A stretch of DNA of 64,000 bases from assembly GCA_963761525.1 (NCBI GenBank), contig CAVXHG010000008.1:682001-746000 (forward strand), written 5' to 3'. Positions 35,974 to 44,300 of this stretch are shown here, in pieces (position 1 is the first letter of the stretch; the number at the start of each line of letters is the position of its first letter). The stretch is from BOG-931 sp963761525. GTDB taxonomy: Bacteria; Pseudomonadota; Alphaproteobacteria; Rhizobiales; Xanthobacteraceae. The notes beneath the pieces were generated by a model that worked only from the letters and a program-made list of their open reading frames with translations, ran no database searches and was not told where the DNA came from. A program made the translations under genes and the position numbers.

Positions 35974-36150
35974 CTATAGCTTTAGATCAGCGGGTTTTAT
36001 TTCAGGATACGCTCTACCAAACTTGATGTCCGCTATACGCCCTTGGTTAAGCCTGTAGTCAGAGGCGATTTCAGAATACTTGTCACCGCGAATGATGCGA
36101 GCTTTGATAATCGATACATCCTCGGCTGTGAGTTCCCGTAGCGTGGTCAT
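35974..36150 (-). CDS. Small helix-turn-helix protein
   Basis: 58 aa from ATG 36150, behind GAGGAAGG. The protein (MTTLRELTAEDVSIIKARII) contains GDKYSEIASDYRLNQGRIADI, a helix-turn-helix of the kind seen in small rhizobial DNA-binding proteins and transposon regulators (family pattern: I-A-x-x-F-G-V-N-x-G-x-I-x-x-I). It lies downstream of the integrase-like relic on the same strand and is AT-richer than the flanks, suggesting both belong to one acquired segment. Its target is unknown. Confidence 0.72.
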   Translation of the reverse strand: MTTLRELTAEDVSIIKARIIRGDKYSEIASDYRLNQGRIADIKFGRAYPEIKPADLKL

Positions 36151-36297
36151 TTGCCTTCCTCATTGAGATTGGGCCCGGCCGGGCTGTGGATTAGGAAGGC
36201 CTTCCGCAGCGGAGAATGTGCAAAGGCGTCTACGCCTTCAATGATTTAAATTGTGTGTTGTTAGCGCGACAAAGATTAACGCATTGAAATAGCTGCA

Positions 36298-37487
36298 CTA
36301 CTCTGGCCGCAATGCGATATTTTGGACAATTTTGCCATACTTTTGGGGATTTCCGTTGAACCACGGACCGTTCAGTCGATGATACGCGCGAATGAGCGAC
36401 GTCAAATCCCTACGGTCAAAATTGCATTCTCTCGCGACCGATCTCCACTCTTTGAAATGCGGTGATATGACCGGTTGAGCTCAATTTTGATGGGAAGAAT
36501 AAGTGGTTATCTCCAAATTCGTTACGTGCACGATCATGAAGAGTTTGGAGTAGTAGTTTGGTTTCATGATTGATTTTCCGGGCATAACACCACCAGAGCT
36601 CCCTTTTCGCCCTTTAACCACGGATACCAGCGGTCTTCCGTGATATGACGCCACTCTGCCTTCATCAGACGATCGGCCGGCGCATTGAATGCAAAAAGCA
36701 ACCGGATGAATATTGCCTGAAGCCAATCCTCCTGAACGCGGTCTAAAACTTCAAAGACTCTATTGAAATTCTCTTTTGAAAATTGTCGCGCACTCGCGTT
36801 GTCATGCCGTTCATCCGAAAACCACTCATTTCGCTGTGCAAAATAGAATGCGCGGTAGAGCGGCATGGAATGCATGCCTACATCTTTTATTATTTGTCCC
36901 AGAAACGAGCGCAGTGTCCTAGCCAGTCCGGGCTTCTGGTTCAACGAACGTGAAATTCGAGCTAAGTCCCTTGGCCTGATGTTTGAAACTCTCGTCCTTC
37001 GAACTTTCAGGGAGACATTGCGCTCATAAATGGACATGAGCGTAAGAATATACTGCTCGGTAAGCCCGCGAGTTCGCATGCCGCGAAATCGAGATTGTAC
37101 TAGATCGTCGAGGGTGAGCTTTCTAAGTCGTTTTCCAAACCTATCTCGGTTGGCATCTTTTTCTTCGCGAAGCGTTTGCCGTCCTTTAGCGCGACAAATT
37201 TCGTCTTGAGCCCACTCTCTTGCTCTGTCGAGTACCGCTCCTAGACTTCTTCTCCCATGATTGGGTAGGAAGTATTCGTTGCGAGCTTCAGCATCATAGG
37301 TTCGACGAAGATTTCTGTTTTTCTTGTCTCTCGTTCGGATCGCGAAAGCCTTTCCTTCTCCTCGGTGCGTTCGCCATAGGCGGAGGCCAAAACCGCGAAG
37401 CTTCGTATCCGCAATCCAACGCTCGCCTCGATCGGGAGGTTGCGCGGCGTCAACGAGCTCGGAAGTCAGAAAACGTCGGTCTACCAT
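36298..37487 (-). pseudogene. Degenerate tyrosine-integrase-like gene with two frameshifts
   Basis: The first 300 residues from ATG 37487 resemble P4-type integrases: WIADTKLRGFGLRLWR is the arm-type DNA-binding domain, a SAM-like helical domain spans about 110-225, and DRLMKAEWRHI fits the first catalytic box. One extra base near 36600 and another near 36452 break the frame. Correcting both gives ELWWCYARKINHETK and a tail ending NIALRPE at a TAG at 36298, about 396 aa in total. The usual HxxR and final Tyr boxes are not recognisable, so even a repaired protein may be inactive. The base composition is clearly lower in GC than the neighbours. Confidence 0.65.
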
Positions 37488-37858
37488 TGGTGTTCGTTAG
37501 TTGGCGAAATTGTTTTCTTTGATTTTCTTCATGAGAGCAAGCGAAGGGTAGGCATGGCGCGTAGCGAAACGAGACGTGGTTGCCCGGCACGACGCCCTTA
37601 TTTTGCCTCTTGTCACTACCGGGCTTGACCCGGTGGTCCATGCTGAACTGCCGAATGGATTGCCGGATCAAGTCCGGCAATGACGAATCCGGTTGTCGCG
37701 GCCCCGTCGTCGCCGTTCGGAAGAACGGCGTCGCTTCGCTCACCTTATGGGTGAGGCATCCATTACTTGTGGGCATCACAATAAAATTACCGGCGGCGGT
37801 GGCGGACGATGACAGGGGACGGCTAGAACCAAATGACCGCCTTAGACGACTAAAGACA
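37488..37858. other. Intergenic region made largely of dispersed repeats (371 bp)
   Basis: No gene. It contains family D repeat sequence at 37613-37685 and a related segment at 37690-37760 (GTTCGGAAGAACGGCGTCGC). Confidence 0.6.
37613..37685 (+). repeat. Dispersed palindromic repeat, family D, copy 1
   Basis: CCGGGCTTGACCCGGTGGTC and TTGCCGGATCAAGTCCGGCA form two short palindromes. The same units recur at 38122-38234, 42502-42543 and 44108-44220. Confidence 0.85.
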
Positions 37859-38176
37859 ATGCAATTCTTTTTCTATGAAATCGTCGCTCGTATCGTGGCG
37901 CTCTATTTGTTCGTAGATACCATCCGCGAACTGCGGCGTGGCCTGGCCGAGAGAAAGATCAGGTGGATCAAGCCCAGTCTCACGTCCTGGCGGGAGTCGG
38001 TCGTTGATCGGGACACCTCGCCGATCCAGTACTGGGTACAAATCGGCGTCCGAATAATCGTTTTGGCTGGGTGCCTCACTATTTTGATTTTAGGGTGGTC
38101 GCACCCAAACGCTTCCTCAATCGTCACCACCGGGCATAGCCGTTTGAAGAACGGCGTCGCTTTCGCTCGCCTATGA
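37859..38176 (+). CDS. Small two-TM membrane protein, hypothetical; 3' end runs into a repeat
   Basis: 105 aa from ATG 37859. An N-terminal membrane helix (FFFYEIVARIVALYLFVD), a basic loop and a second helix (IIVLAGCLTILILGW) suggest a hairpin membrane protein. The last 20 residues are encoded by the family D repeat, so the original stop may have been lost by repeat insertion. No family is recognised. Confidence 0.45.
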   Translation: MQFFFYEIVARIVALYLFVDTIRELRRGLAERKIRWIKPSLTSWRESVVDRDTSPIQYWVQIGVRIIVLAGCLTILILGWSHPNASSIVTTGHSRLKNGVAFARL

Positions 38177-38234
38177 CCCGGTGGTCCATGCTGAGACGCC
38201 GAATGGATTGCCGGATCAAGTCCGGCAATGACGA
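38122..38234 (+). repeat. Dispersed palindromic repeat, family D, copy 2
   Basis: Shares CCGGGCATAGCCGTT, GAAGAACGGCGTCGC, CTATGACCCGG and ATTGCCGGATCAAGTCCGGC with the copy at 44108-44220 and part of 37613-37760. It overlaps the 3' end of the small membrane protein gene. Confidence 0.85.
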
Positions 38235-38253
38235 GTAGGGTAGGCATGACCAA

Positions 38254-39448
38254 TTACACATGCCCCCAGATGGCTTCGGCCGTCTTGATCAGCGTCTCGA
38301 ATTTCCGCCACTCGGCGTCTTCGGACAGTTGCGGAACACCGATGCCGCTGCTGAAGCCGCATTGCGGGCTCACCGCGAGTTGTTCGACCGGCAGAAACTT
38401 CGCCGCCATCTCAACGCGGCGTTTCATGGCGTCGACCTGTCTCGACCTCTTCGGTTTTGGTCGTCACCACGCCCAGCACCGCGACGGTGCCCTTGCGGAC
38501 AAAGCGCAGCACATCGAAGCTTCCGGCGCGTTCGCTGTCGTATTCCAGAAGCAGCCGCTGGTGCTTCAACCGGCCGAACAGCTTTTCCGCGATGCTGTCG
38601 TAGTGGCCCTCGCGGTGCCATTGCGCCTGCACCTTGCCGCTTGAGTCGACGCCGCGCGGATTGCCGCGGCAGATATGCAGGCCGAACGTAACGCCGGGAA
38701 AACCCTCGATCACCGCATTTTCGGCCCGGATCGCCCGATCGAGATTCTGTTCCGGGTCCTCGCCGCGGGCCTTCATGCGTTCGAGCGAGACCTTGTCGAC
38801 GTAGGCGGTGAAACCCGGCGCGTCCATGTGCACATAGCGGCAGCCCGCGTCCACCAGCTCCCGGATCATCTGGCGCTGGATCGCGACCACGTCGGCGATG
38901 AATTCGTCGAGACCGCTATAGACCGCCTTTGATTTCTCCCAGGCGAAACGCTGCGCGATCCGGTCCGGCCCGATCAGCGACACCTTGACCGGACGCCGCG
39001 TCATCGCGGCGGCCGCCTTGTATTCATCCAGCACGACGTTCTTTTTCAGTTTCAGCCGCTCGACGGTGGGGCGCCGCGTGGCAATCGCGGGGCCTGCGGC
39101 CTCGTAATTCGGTTCGGTACGGCTGCCCGGTTTGTTCGGGTCGCGCCACGTCTGCGGGTCGGTGCCCGCGAGCGAGGGCGTGTCGTATCCCGAAACAGCA
39201 TTGCCGAAACTGTCCTGAAAATTGCGCCGGCGGAATTCGCCGTCGGTCAGGATCGGCAGTCCGACCTGTTCCTGCTTGCGCATGACCAAGCGGATGGCCT
39301 CGTCCTCGGTTTCGCGTAATTCGCCTTCGGAAATCTCGCCGCGGAGCCGGTGGTCCGACGCCGCTGCCAGGTCAGCCGGTACCACGAGACTTCCGACTTG
39401 GTCGACACGAAGAAGGTTCAAGTCTTCGAGCGTATTTTCCAGCGGCAT
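38254..39448 (-). pseudogene. Cobalamin-independent methionine synthase-like enzyme (MetE C-terminal domain), frameshifted
   Basis: The frame from ATG 39448 covers about 336 residues with the MetE-type barrel: YVHMDAPGFTAYVD and FGLHICRGN (two zinc ligands, His and Cys). An extra base near 38439 shifts it. Removing it yields VETVDAMKRRVEMAAKF and SPQCGFSSG, the third zinc ligand Cys, and a stop at 38254, about 397 aa. Stand-alone domains of this kind transfer methyl groups from other donors, or act in demethylation; genuine MetE is twice as long. It is next to a Bug gene on the same strand. Confidence 0.82.
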
Positions 39449-39463
39449 TGGATCGTGATCCTT

Positions 39464-40444
39464 TCAGTTGATGTGCAGGTTGAGCTTGCGAACGATGTTG
39501 GCGTAACGCTCGGCGTCCTGCTTTCTGAATTCGATATAACTTGCGGTGCCATTCTCGCGCATGATCATCCCGAGCTGGTTCATGCGCGCTGTCATTGCCG
39601 GTTCGCGCATTATCTTTGCCGCCTCGGCCGCAAGACGCGTGACCACTTGCGGCGGCGCTCCCGCCGGCGCGTAAAGCCCCAACACAGCCGCCGCGTCGAA
39701 GCCTTTGATGCCGAGCTCGTCGCAAGTCGGGATTGCGGGTGCCGATGGCGATCGCTGCAGGACGCTGATGCAATAGCTGCGCAGTTGGCCGCTAGCGATC
39801 CCGGAGAGGACGTTTGGAATGCCGGACCATGCGACCTGGATTTCGCCGGTGAGCAGGCCGTTGACCATCGCCGTGCCGGCGCGATACGGCACATGAAGAA
39901 CATCGATACCGGTCTGATCGGCGAAAATCGCCATGGTCAGATGATGGATCGATCCGACGCCCCCCGAACCATAGGTGATTTTGCCCGGCTCCTGTTTGGC
40001 GAGCGCAATAAAATCGGAAAGCGTGGCCGCTTTTAGCTGCGGATTGGCGACAAGGATGGTCGGCACTGCGGCGAGCGCCGTGATCGGCGTAAAATCCTTG
40101 ACCGGATCGTAGCCAATGCTCGGATTGAGCGCGGGGATGATCGCCATGTTGCCGGTGTCGCCGAGCATCAAGGTGTAGCCATCGGGCGTCGCCTTCGCCT
40201 CGGTGAGCGCGACAAGAGCGGTTCCCGCACCCTGAACGTTTTCGACCACGACGGCTTTGCCGAAATCTTTAGTCATTCGTTCGGCGAGCAGCCGCCCAAG
40301 GATGTCGGGATTACCGCCTGGGGCTGAGGAAACCAGCAAGCGGATTGGCCGGCTCGGGTACGCTTCATCTTGCGCAAGCGAAGGCGAAAACAAACCAAAC
40401 GCAATTGCAAATGCAGCTGGGATGACGGCGGTTCTCGCCTGCAT
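39464..40444 (-). CDS. Bug/TctC-family periplasmic solute-binding protein
   Basis: 326 aa. A signal peptide (VIPAAFAIAFGLFSPSLAQ) precedes YPSRPIRLLVSSAPGGNPD, VVVENVQGAGTALVA and DGYTLMLGDTGN, with VLHVPYRAGTAMVNGLLTG in the middle; all are family motifs. It lies 15 bases upstream of the MetE-like gene on the same strand and is likely in one operon with it, so the ligand may be a methylated compound (inference). The frame is intact. Confidence 0.92.
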   Translation of the reverse strand: MQARTAVIPAAFAIAFGLFSPSLAQDEAYPSRPIRLLVSSAPGGNPDILGRLLAERMTKDFGKAVVVENVQGAGTALVALTEAKATPDGYTLMLGDTGNMAIIPALNPSIGYDPVKDFTPITALAAVPTILVANPQLKAATLSDFIALAKQEPGKITYGSGGVGSIHHLTMAIFADQTGIDVLHVPYRAGTAMVNGLLTGEIQVAWSGIPNVLSGIASGQLRSYCISVLQRSPSAPAIPTCDELGIKGFDAAAVLGLYAPAGAPPQVVTRLAAEAAKIMREPAMTARMNQLGMIMRENGTASYIEFRKQDAERYANIVRKLNLHIN

Positions 40445-40544
40445 GTTTTCTCCCTGCTACGCCCCCGGTCGGAACAATTATCTGCGTCGTTTGCCGGGGT
40501 GTTGCGCCAACATATTGGACTTGAAACGAGTTAGTCCAGCGAGC

Positions 40545-40635
40545 GTAGGGTGGGCAAAGGCGCAACGCGCCGTGCCCACGCGTCTGCCGTAATTCAAAAG
40601 CCGGGTGGGCTTCGCTTTCGCTCAGCCCACCCTAC
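40545..40635. repeat. Dispersed repeat with 11-bp terminal inverted repeat, family C, copy 1
   Basis: GTAGGGTGGGC 40545-40555 and GCCCACCCTAC 40625-40635 are perfect inverted ends; between them AAAGGCGCAACGCGCCGTGC and ACGCGTCTGCCG recur at 42406-42498. Confidence 0.85.
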
Positions 40636-40650
40636 AAAATCACGTATTTC

Positions 40651-42330
40651 TCACAACTCGACCTTCTCCCGAAGCACGCCGCTGTGTACTGCCGCCAGGG
40701 CTTCGTGGAGTGTCGTGAAAATCCGCGCCTCGCCGATAACCGGCGTGATGCAGTGGCGGTCCATGTCGGATCGCAGATAGGAGCTGACACGGGCGAAAAC
40801 GACGCTGACATTTTGGCGCGCCAGGTCGGCGAGCAAGTCGCGCACGGTTTGCGCTGCGGAGAAGTCGATATCTTCGATCGGTCCGGCATCGACGACGAAC
40901 CAGCGAACCGGTGTCGGCGCGTGCTCCACGAGGGCGCGTACTTCGTCGGCGAAGCGGTGCGCGTTTGCATAAAACAAATCAGAACCGAACCGATAGATGA
41001 TAAGCCCCGGTTCGGTGTCCTTGCCCGGTGTCGCGGGCATCGCGACCCATTGGCCGGTTGCGTTCGGCGCAAGCATCATGGTGTGCGGGCTATAACTGTG
41101 GCGCACGTGCCGGAACAGCGACAGCGCGATCGCCAGCAGGATGCCTTGCTCGACGCCGATCGCGACAACGGCCGCCGCGGTGGTGACGGCGAGATAAAAC
41201 TCGCCCGGGCTTTCGCGCCGAATGGCGCGCAGACCGGAAACGTCGATCATCCCGACCGCGATCGTGAACACGATGCTGGCCAACACGCAGCGCGGCAGAT
41301 ACTGGAGCGGGCCGGTGAGGAACAGCAGCACCAGCAGCACGACAGCCGCGAACACCAGTTGCGCAACCTGGCTGTGCGCGCCCGCGCGATCCGCCATGGC
41401 GGTCTGGGTCGGGCTGCCGTTGACCACAAACGCGCCGCTCAATGCGGCGGCGGCATTGGCGGCCGACAGTCCGAGGATATCGGCGTTCTCGTCGACGTTT
41501 TCATGATAACGCAGCGCGAACACGCGCGATGTTGCGGCGCTCTGCGCGATGATCATGACAAAGCATGAAGCGGCGACCGGCAGCAGCGCGAGCGCGTCGC
41601 TCCAGCTCACGTCGGGCAGGCCCAACGGTGGAAGCCCGCCGGGCACCGGACCGATAACCGCGATACCTTTATCGGCGAAATGGAATGCCGCGCTGGCCGC
41701 GATTGCGCCAACCACCGCCAGGAATGACAGCGGCACCGACGGGGCCAAGCGTTTGCCGAGCAGGATGCTGCCTGCCACGAGGGCAGATAACGCAAATGTC
41801 GGAAGACTCGACTGTGGCAAGCCTTGCAGGATTTCCCAGGCCTGAACGAGCGTGTGGCGCGAGCCCGCCGTGACAGCGAACATGTCGCCCAGCATCGCGA
41901 CGCCGACCTGAAATCCGACTCCGGTGAGAAAACCGACCAGCACCGTGCGCGAGAGGAAGTCGGCGAGGAATCCCAGCTTGAAGATTCGCGCCAACAGCAG
42001 AAAGCCTGCGGTCAGCAGCGCCACCATGCCGACCAGCGCCATGTACTGCTCGCTGGCGGGCGCAGCCATCTTGGACAGCGGACTCGAAAAGATGACAGCC
42101 GTCGCCGAATCCGCAGCCACGATGAGATGGCGGGAAGAACCGAACACCGCGAACGCGACCAGCGGCAGCAGCACGGTGTAAAGCCCCGCCACGAGCGGCG
42201 TGCCGGCGATGCGCGCATAACCCAGCACCTGCGGGATATCCATCGCCGCAAGGGTCACACCCGCGAAAACGTCGCGCACCGCCATTTTGCGGTTGAAGGG
42301 CCGTAAGCCGCCAAAAAGAATGAGGGGCAT
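40651..42330 (-). CDS. SulP/SLC26-family anion transporter with C-terminal STAS domain
   Basis: 559 aa. About 11 membrane helices: the first contains AGVTLAAMDIPQVLGYARIAG, the SulP signature (normally IPQ-x-x-x-YA), and NAAAALSGAFVVNGSPTQTA lies near residues 290-310. The C-terminal STAS domain (about 440-555) has VRWFVVDAGPIEDIDFSAA. SulP transporters move sulfate, bicarbonate or other anions across the inner membrane; the substrate is not readable here. No carbonic anhydrase gene is adjacent. Single gene flanked on both sides by family C repeats. Confidence 0.92.
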   Translation of the reverse strand: MPLILFGGLRPFNRKMAVRDVFAGVTLAAMDIPQVLGYARIAGTPLVAGLYTVLLPLVAFAVFGSSRHLIVAADSATAVIFSSPLSKMAAPASEQYMALVGMVALLTAGFLLLARIFKLGFLADFLSRTVLVGFLTGVGFQVGVAMLGDMFAVTAGSRHTLVQAWEILQGLPQSSLPTFALSALVAGSILLGKRLAPSVPLSFLAVVGAIAASAAFHFADKGIAVIGPVPGGLPPLGLPDVSWSDALALLPVAASCFVMIIAQSAATSRVFALRYHENVDENADILGLSAANAAAALSGAFVVNGSPTQTAMADRAGAHSQVAQLVFAAVVLLVLLFLTGPLQYLPRCVLASIVFTIAVGMIDVSGLRAIRRESPGEFYLAVTTAAAVVAIGVEQGILLAIALSLFRHVRHSYSPHTMMLAPNATGQWVAMPATPGKDTEPGLIIYRFGSDLFYANAHRFADEVRALVEHAPTPVRWFVVDAGPIEDIDFSAAQTVRDLLADLARQNVSVVFARVSSYLRSDMDRHCITPVIGEARIFTTLHEALAAVHSGVLREKVEL

Positions 42331-42405
42331 CGCGGTTCCTGTGAGCTTGGATTACACCCGAGCGGGCCGCAAAGCTTGCAGCCAGCCGATCATAGTCAAG
42401 CAAGT

Positions 42406-42498
42406 GTACGGTGGGCAAAGGCGCGAAGGCGGCATGCCTACGCGTCTGCCGAGATACAAAACCGAGTGGGCTTCGCTTCCACTCAGTCCACCCGGTAA
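42406..42498. repeat. Dispersed repeat, family C, copy 2 (diverged)
   Basis: Same order of motifs as 40545-40635 (GGTGGGCAAAGGCGC, ACGCGTCTGCCG, GTGGGCTTCGCTT, CCACCCGGTA) with several substitutions; the terminal inverted repeat is imperfect. Confidence 0.75.
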
Positions 42499-42501
42499 TA
42501 C

Positions 42502-42543
42502 TGAGCTGCCGCATGGATTGCCGGATCAGGTCCGGCAATGACG
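42502..42543 (+). repeat. Dispersed palindromic repeat, family D, partial copy 3
   Basis: Only the GATTGCCGGATCAGGTCCGG-type half of the family D unit is present, directly after the family C repeat. Confidence 0.75.
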
Positions 42544-42631
42544 GTCAGTATGGCATTACCGTTCTTCGAATCTGTACTGAAGCATGCGGGAGAGGTAAGT
42601 TTACTTCAGGTGTTCTTTGGGAGGATCGCCA

Positions 42632-42859
42632 ATGCTCGGCTTTGCTCACGTGAAACGACCGGCGTTATTCTTTTGTCTTGCGTGCGCTTTGATGACCGTC
42701 GGCGCGACGCCGTCGAAGGCAGCGATGAATTCCTATGCCCATATGAATGGCCAGAAATCAGGGGCCATCAAAGGCAGCGTTACGCAAAAACTTGCGACGC
42801 CTACCCCTCCTGTTCACGTCACCGTCCACCCCGTCGTACCGCACGTTAAGATTAAATAG
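42632..42859 (+). CDS. Small exported peptide with Hcp-like N-terminal segment
   Basis: 75 aa from ATG 42632, behind GGGAGGA. A clear signal peptide (PALFFCLACALMTVGATPSKA, residues 10-30) is followed by MNSYAHMNGQKSGAIKGSVT, which resembles the first strand of one group of Hcp-type (type VI tube) proteins, then a His/Pro/Val-rich tail. The rest of the Hcp fold is missing. It may be a small secreted protein of its own; the Hcp resemblance is from memory and short. No type VI genes are in the window. Confidence 0.55.
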   Translation: MLGFAHVKRPALFFCLACALMTVGATPSKAAMNSYAHMNGQKSGAIKGSVTQKLATPTPPVHVTVHPVVPHVKIK

Positions 42860-42983
42860 CCGGTTTTCGCATTCCGTCGCGGCTTGCGTTCGTTGGCCTT
42901 CTGCGTCCTCAACCGGTCAAATAACAATACCATTCCCGCCAATTTGGCCGATCATGGTCCGTAGCGAATCCATGGAGGCGACA

Positions 42984-43382
42984 ATGCGGGCAGGATTGCC
43001 TGTCAGCCATATTTCAGGCGGCTCCCTGCCGAAAGGCGGCTGGTTCTCGAGATTTTCCGCGGCGGCGGCACGGCTCACTGGCCGGCCGGTGACCTTCCTG
43101 CTGGCGACGCTCGCGATCGTCGTCTGGGGGATTACCGGTCCGATTTTTCACTACAGCGACACCTGGCAACTGGTGATCAATACCGGCACCACGATCATCA
43201 CCTTTCTCATGGTGTTCCTCATTCAGAATACGCAGAACCGGGACACGCTAGCCCTTCATGTGAAGCTGGATGAGATCATCCTCGCCTTGGACAAGGCGCA
43301 TAACAGCCGCGTCGGCATCGAGGACAAAGGCGAGGAGGCGCTGGAGAAAGCCAAGGGCGATCAAAAACGCAGCGCGACTTAG
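42984..43382 (+). CDS. Low-affinity iron permease family protein
   Basis: 132 aa from ATG 42984, which has GGAGG upstream (an ATG at 42972 has none). Two membrane helices (VTFLLATLAIVVWGITGP and LVINTGTTIITFLMVFLIQNT) and the following NTQNRDTLALHVKLDEIILA match the low-affinity iron permease family (PF04120; named from yeast Fet4). The tail is charged and helical. An iron role in bacteria is not established. The frame is intact. Confidence 0.87.
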   Translation: MRAGLPVSHISGGSLPKGGWFSRFSAAAARLTGRPVTFLLATLAIVVWGITGPIFHYSDTWQLVINTGTTIITFLMVFLIQNTQNRDTLALHVKLDEIILALDKAHNSRVGIEDKGEEALEKAKGDQKRSAT

Positions 43383-43871
43383 GATTAGCGAAACTGGCGT
43401 CTGACTTATCCGCTCATTCCCGGAAACAAGCGCAAAGCGCATAAGACTTTGATCCGCTGTGATAAATTGCGTTCATGCGAAATCTTGTTTCCAAAATCAC
43501 CAAACCGCAGTTTTAGATCACGCGCATAAGCTCCCGATCTAACTGCACAAATCGAAACGCTTTGACATCGCGTTTCAGATTTGAAAAAGGAATCCCAATC
43601 TCGCTCGCGTACAAGGACGCTGGTCAATGACTCTGGCCAGCGGAGCGAGAGACGGTGCCCGCGGGCGGCGGCTCGTCACTGCCACTCCCGGGCGGCCTGG
43701 GCATCAGCCTGCCGGCACTAGGACCGGCGCGCGAGGTGCATCGCTGGAAGTGCCACACCGGCTGGCGGGGAACCCGCCGCGTGAGCGGTGTGTCACGAAG
43801 CCTGGCCCAGGTTGAGCCTTGGGATGAATAGTCCCATTGGCACAGAGCCGTGGTGGGACGCCGAGAGGCGA

Positions 43872-43911
43872 GCGCGCAGCGCTCTGCGCGCGCCGCACCC
43901 GAAAGGTGCGG
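43872..43911. other. Tandem perfect hairpins, possible structured RNA or repeat element
   Basis: GCGCGCAG 43872-43879 pairs with CTGCGCGC 43884-43891 (loop CGCT); CCGCACC 43893-43899 pairs with GGTGCGG 43905-43911 (loop CGAAA). The two stems are one base apart in a region with no gene. A T-rich stretch follows about 40 bases later. Confidence 0.6.
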
Positions 43912-44107
43912 AGGTTGGATACGCGTCTGTCGGCGTTCCGCTTCCTTGCTTTCTTTTCTTACATTTCGTGGCTCGAAGCGCAGATCGTGAGGATACCGGT
44001 ATCCACCGCCGGCATTCTCTGGCGAAGATCGGTGCGGAGAGCCGAAGAAATTCTCGTCGCGTGACGATGACTCGGGTGCGGATCGCATCGCGAGAACGAC
44101 CATGACG

Positions 44108-44220
44108 CGTCATCGCCGGGCATAGCCGTTCGAAGAACGGCGTCGCTTCGCTCGCCTATGACCCGGCAATCCATGGGGCATGTCAGCATGGACCACCGGG
44201 TCAAGCCCGGTGGTGACGAA
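44108..44220 (+). repeat. Dispersed palindromic repeat, family D, copy 4
   Basis: Carries GCCGGGCATAGCCGTT, GAAGAACGGCGTCGC, TATGACCCGGCAAT and ACCACCGGGTCAAGCCCGG, the same blocks as at 38122-38234, partly in the other orientation. Confidence 0.85.
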
Positions 44221-44300
44221 AGGAGGGGAGTTGGCACGCCCGTTGACGCTGTTCACACCGGACCCCTACCATCGGTGAAAAGCAGGGAGTGAAAAATCCA

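Larger units (their letters stand above)
42331..42631. other. Intergenic region with two repeat families (301 bp)
   Basis: No gene; contains family C (42406-42498) and family D (42502-42543) repeats end to end. Confidence 0.6.
43383..44300. other. Long intergenic region with GC-rich structured segment (918 bp)
   Basis: No gene is convincing: open frames exist on both strands from 43624 to 44113, but their translations are arginine/proline/serine-rich shadows without homology. The left 230 bases are AT-richer and featureless. The middle (43620-43930) is GC-rich and contains two consecutive perfect hairpins (43872-43891, 43893-43911). The right part holds a family D repeat (44108-44220). Confidence 0.55.

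Noticed and set aside
43624..44113. Open frames on both strands (about 60-159 codons) in the intergenic region
   Set aside because: Several mutually overlapping frames with Arg/Pro/Ser-rich translations, no ribosome binding sites and no homology; GC-rich noncoding sequence produces these.
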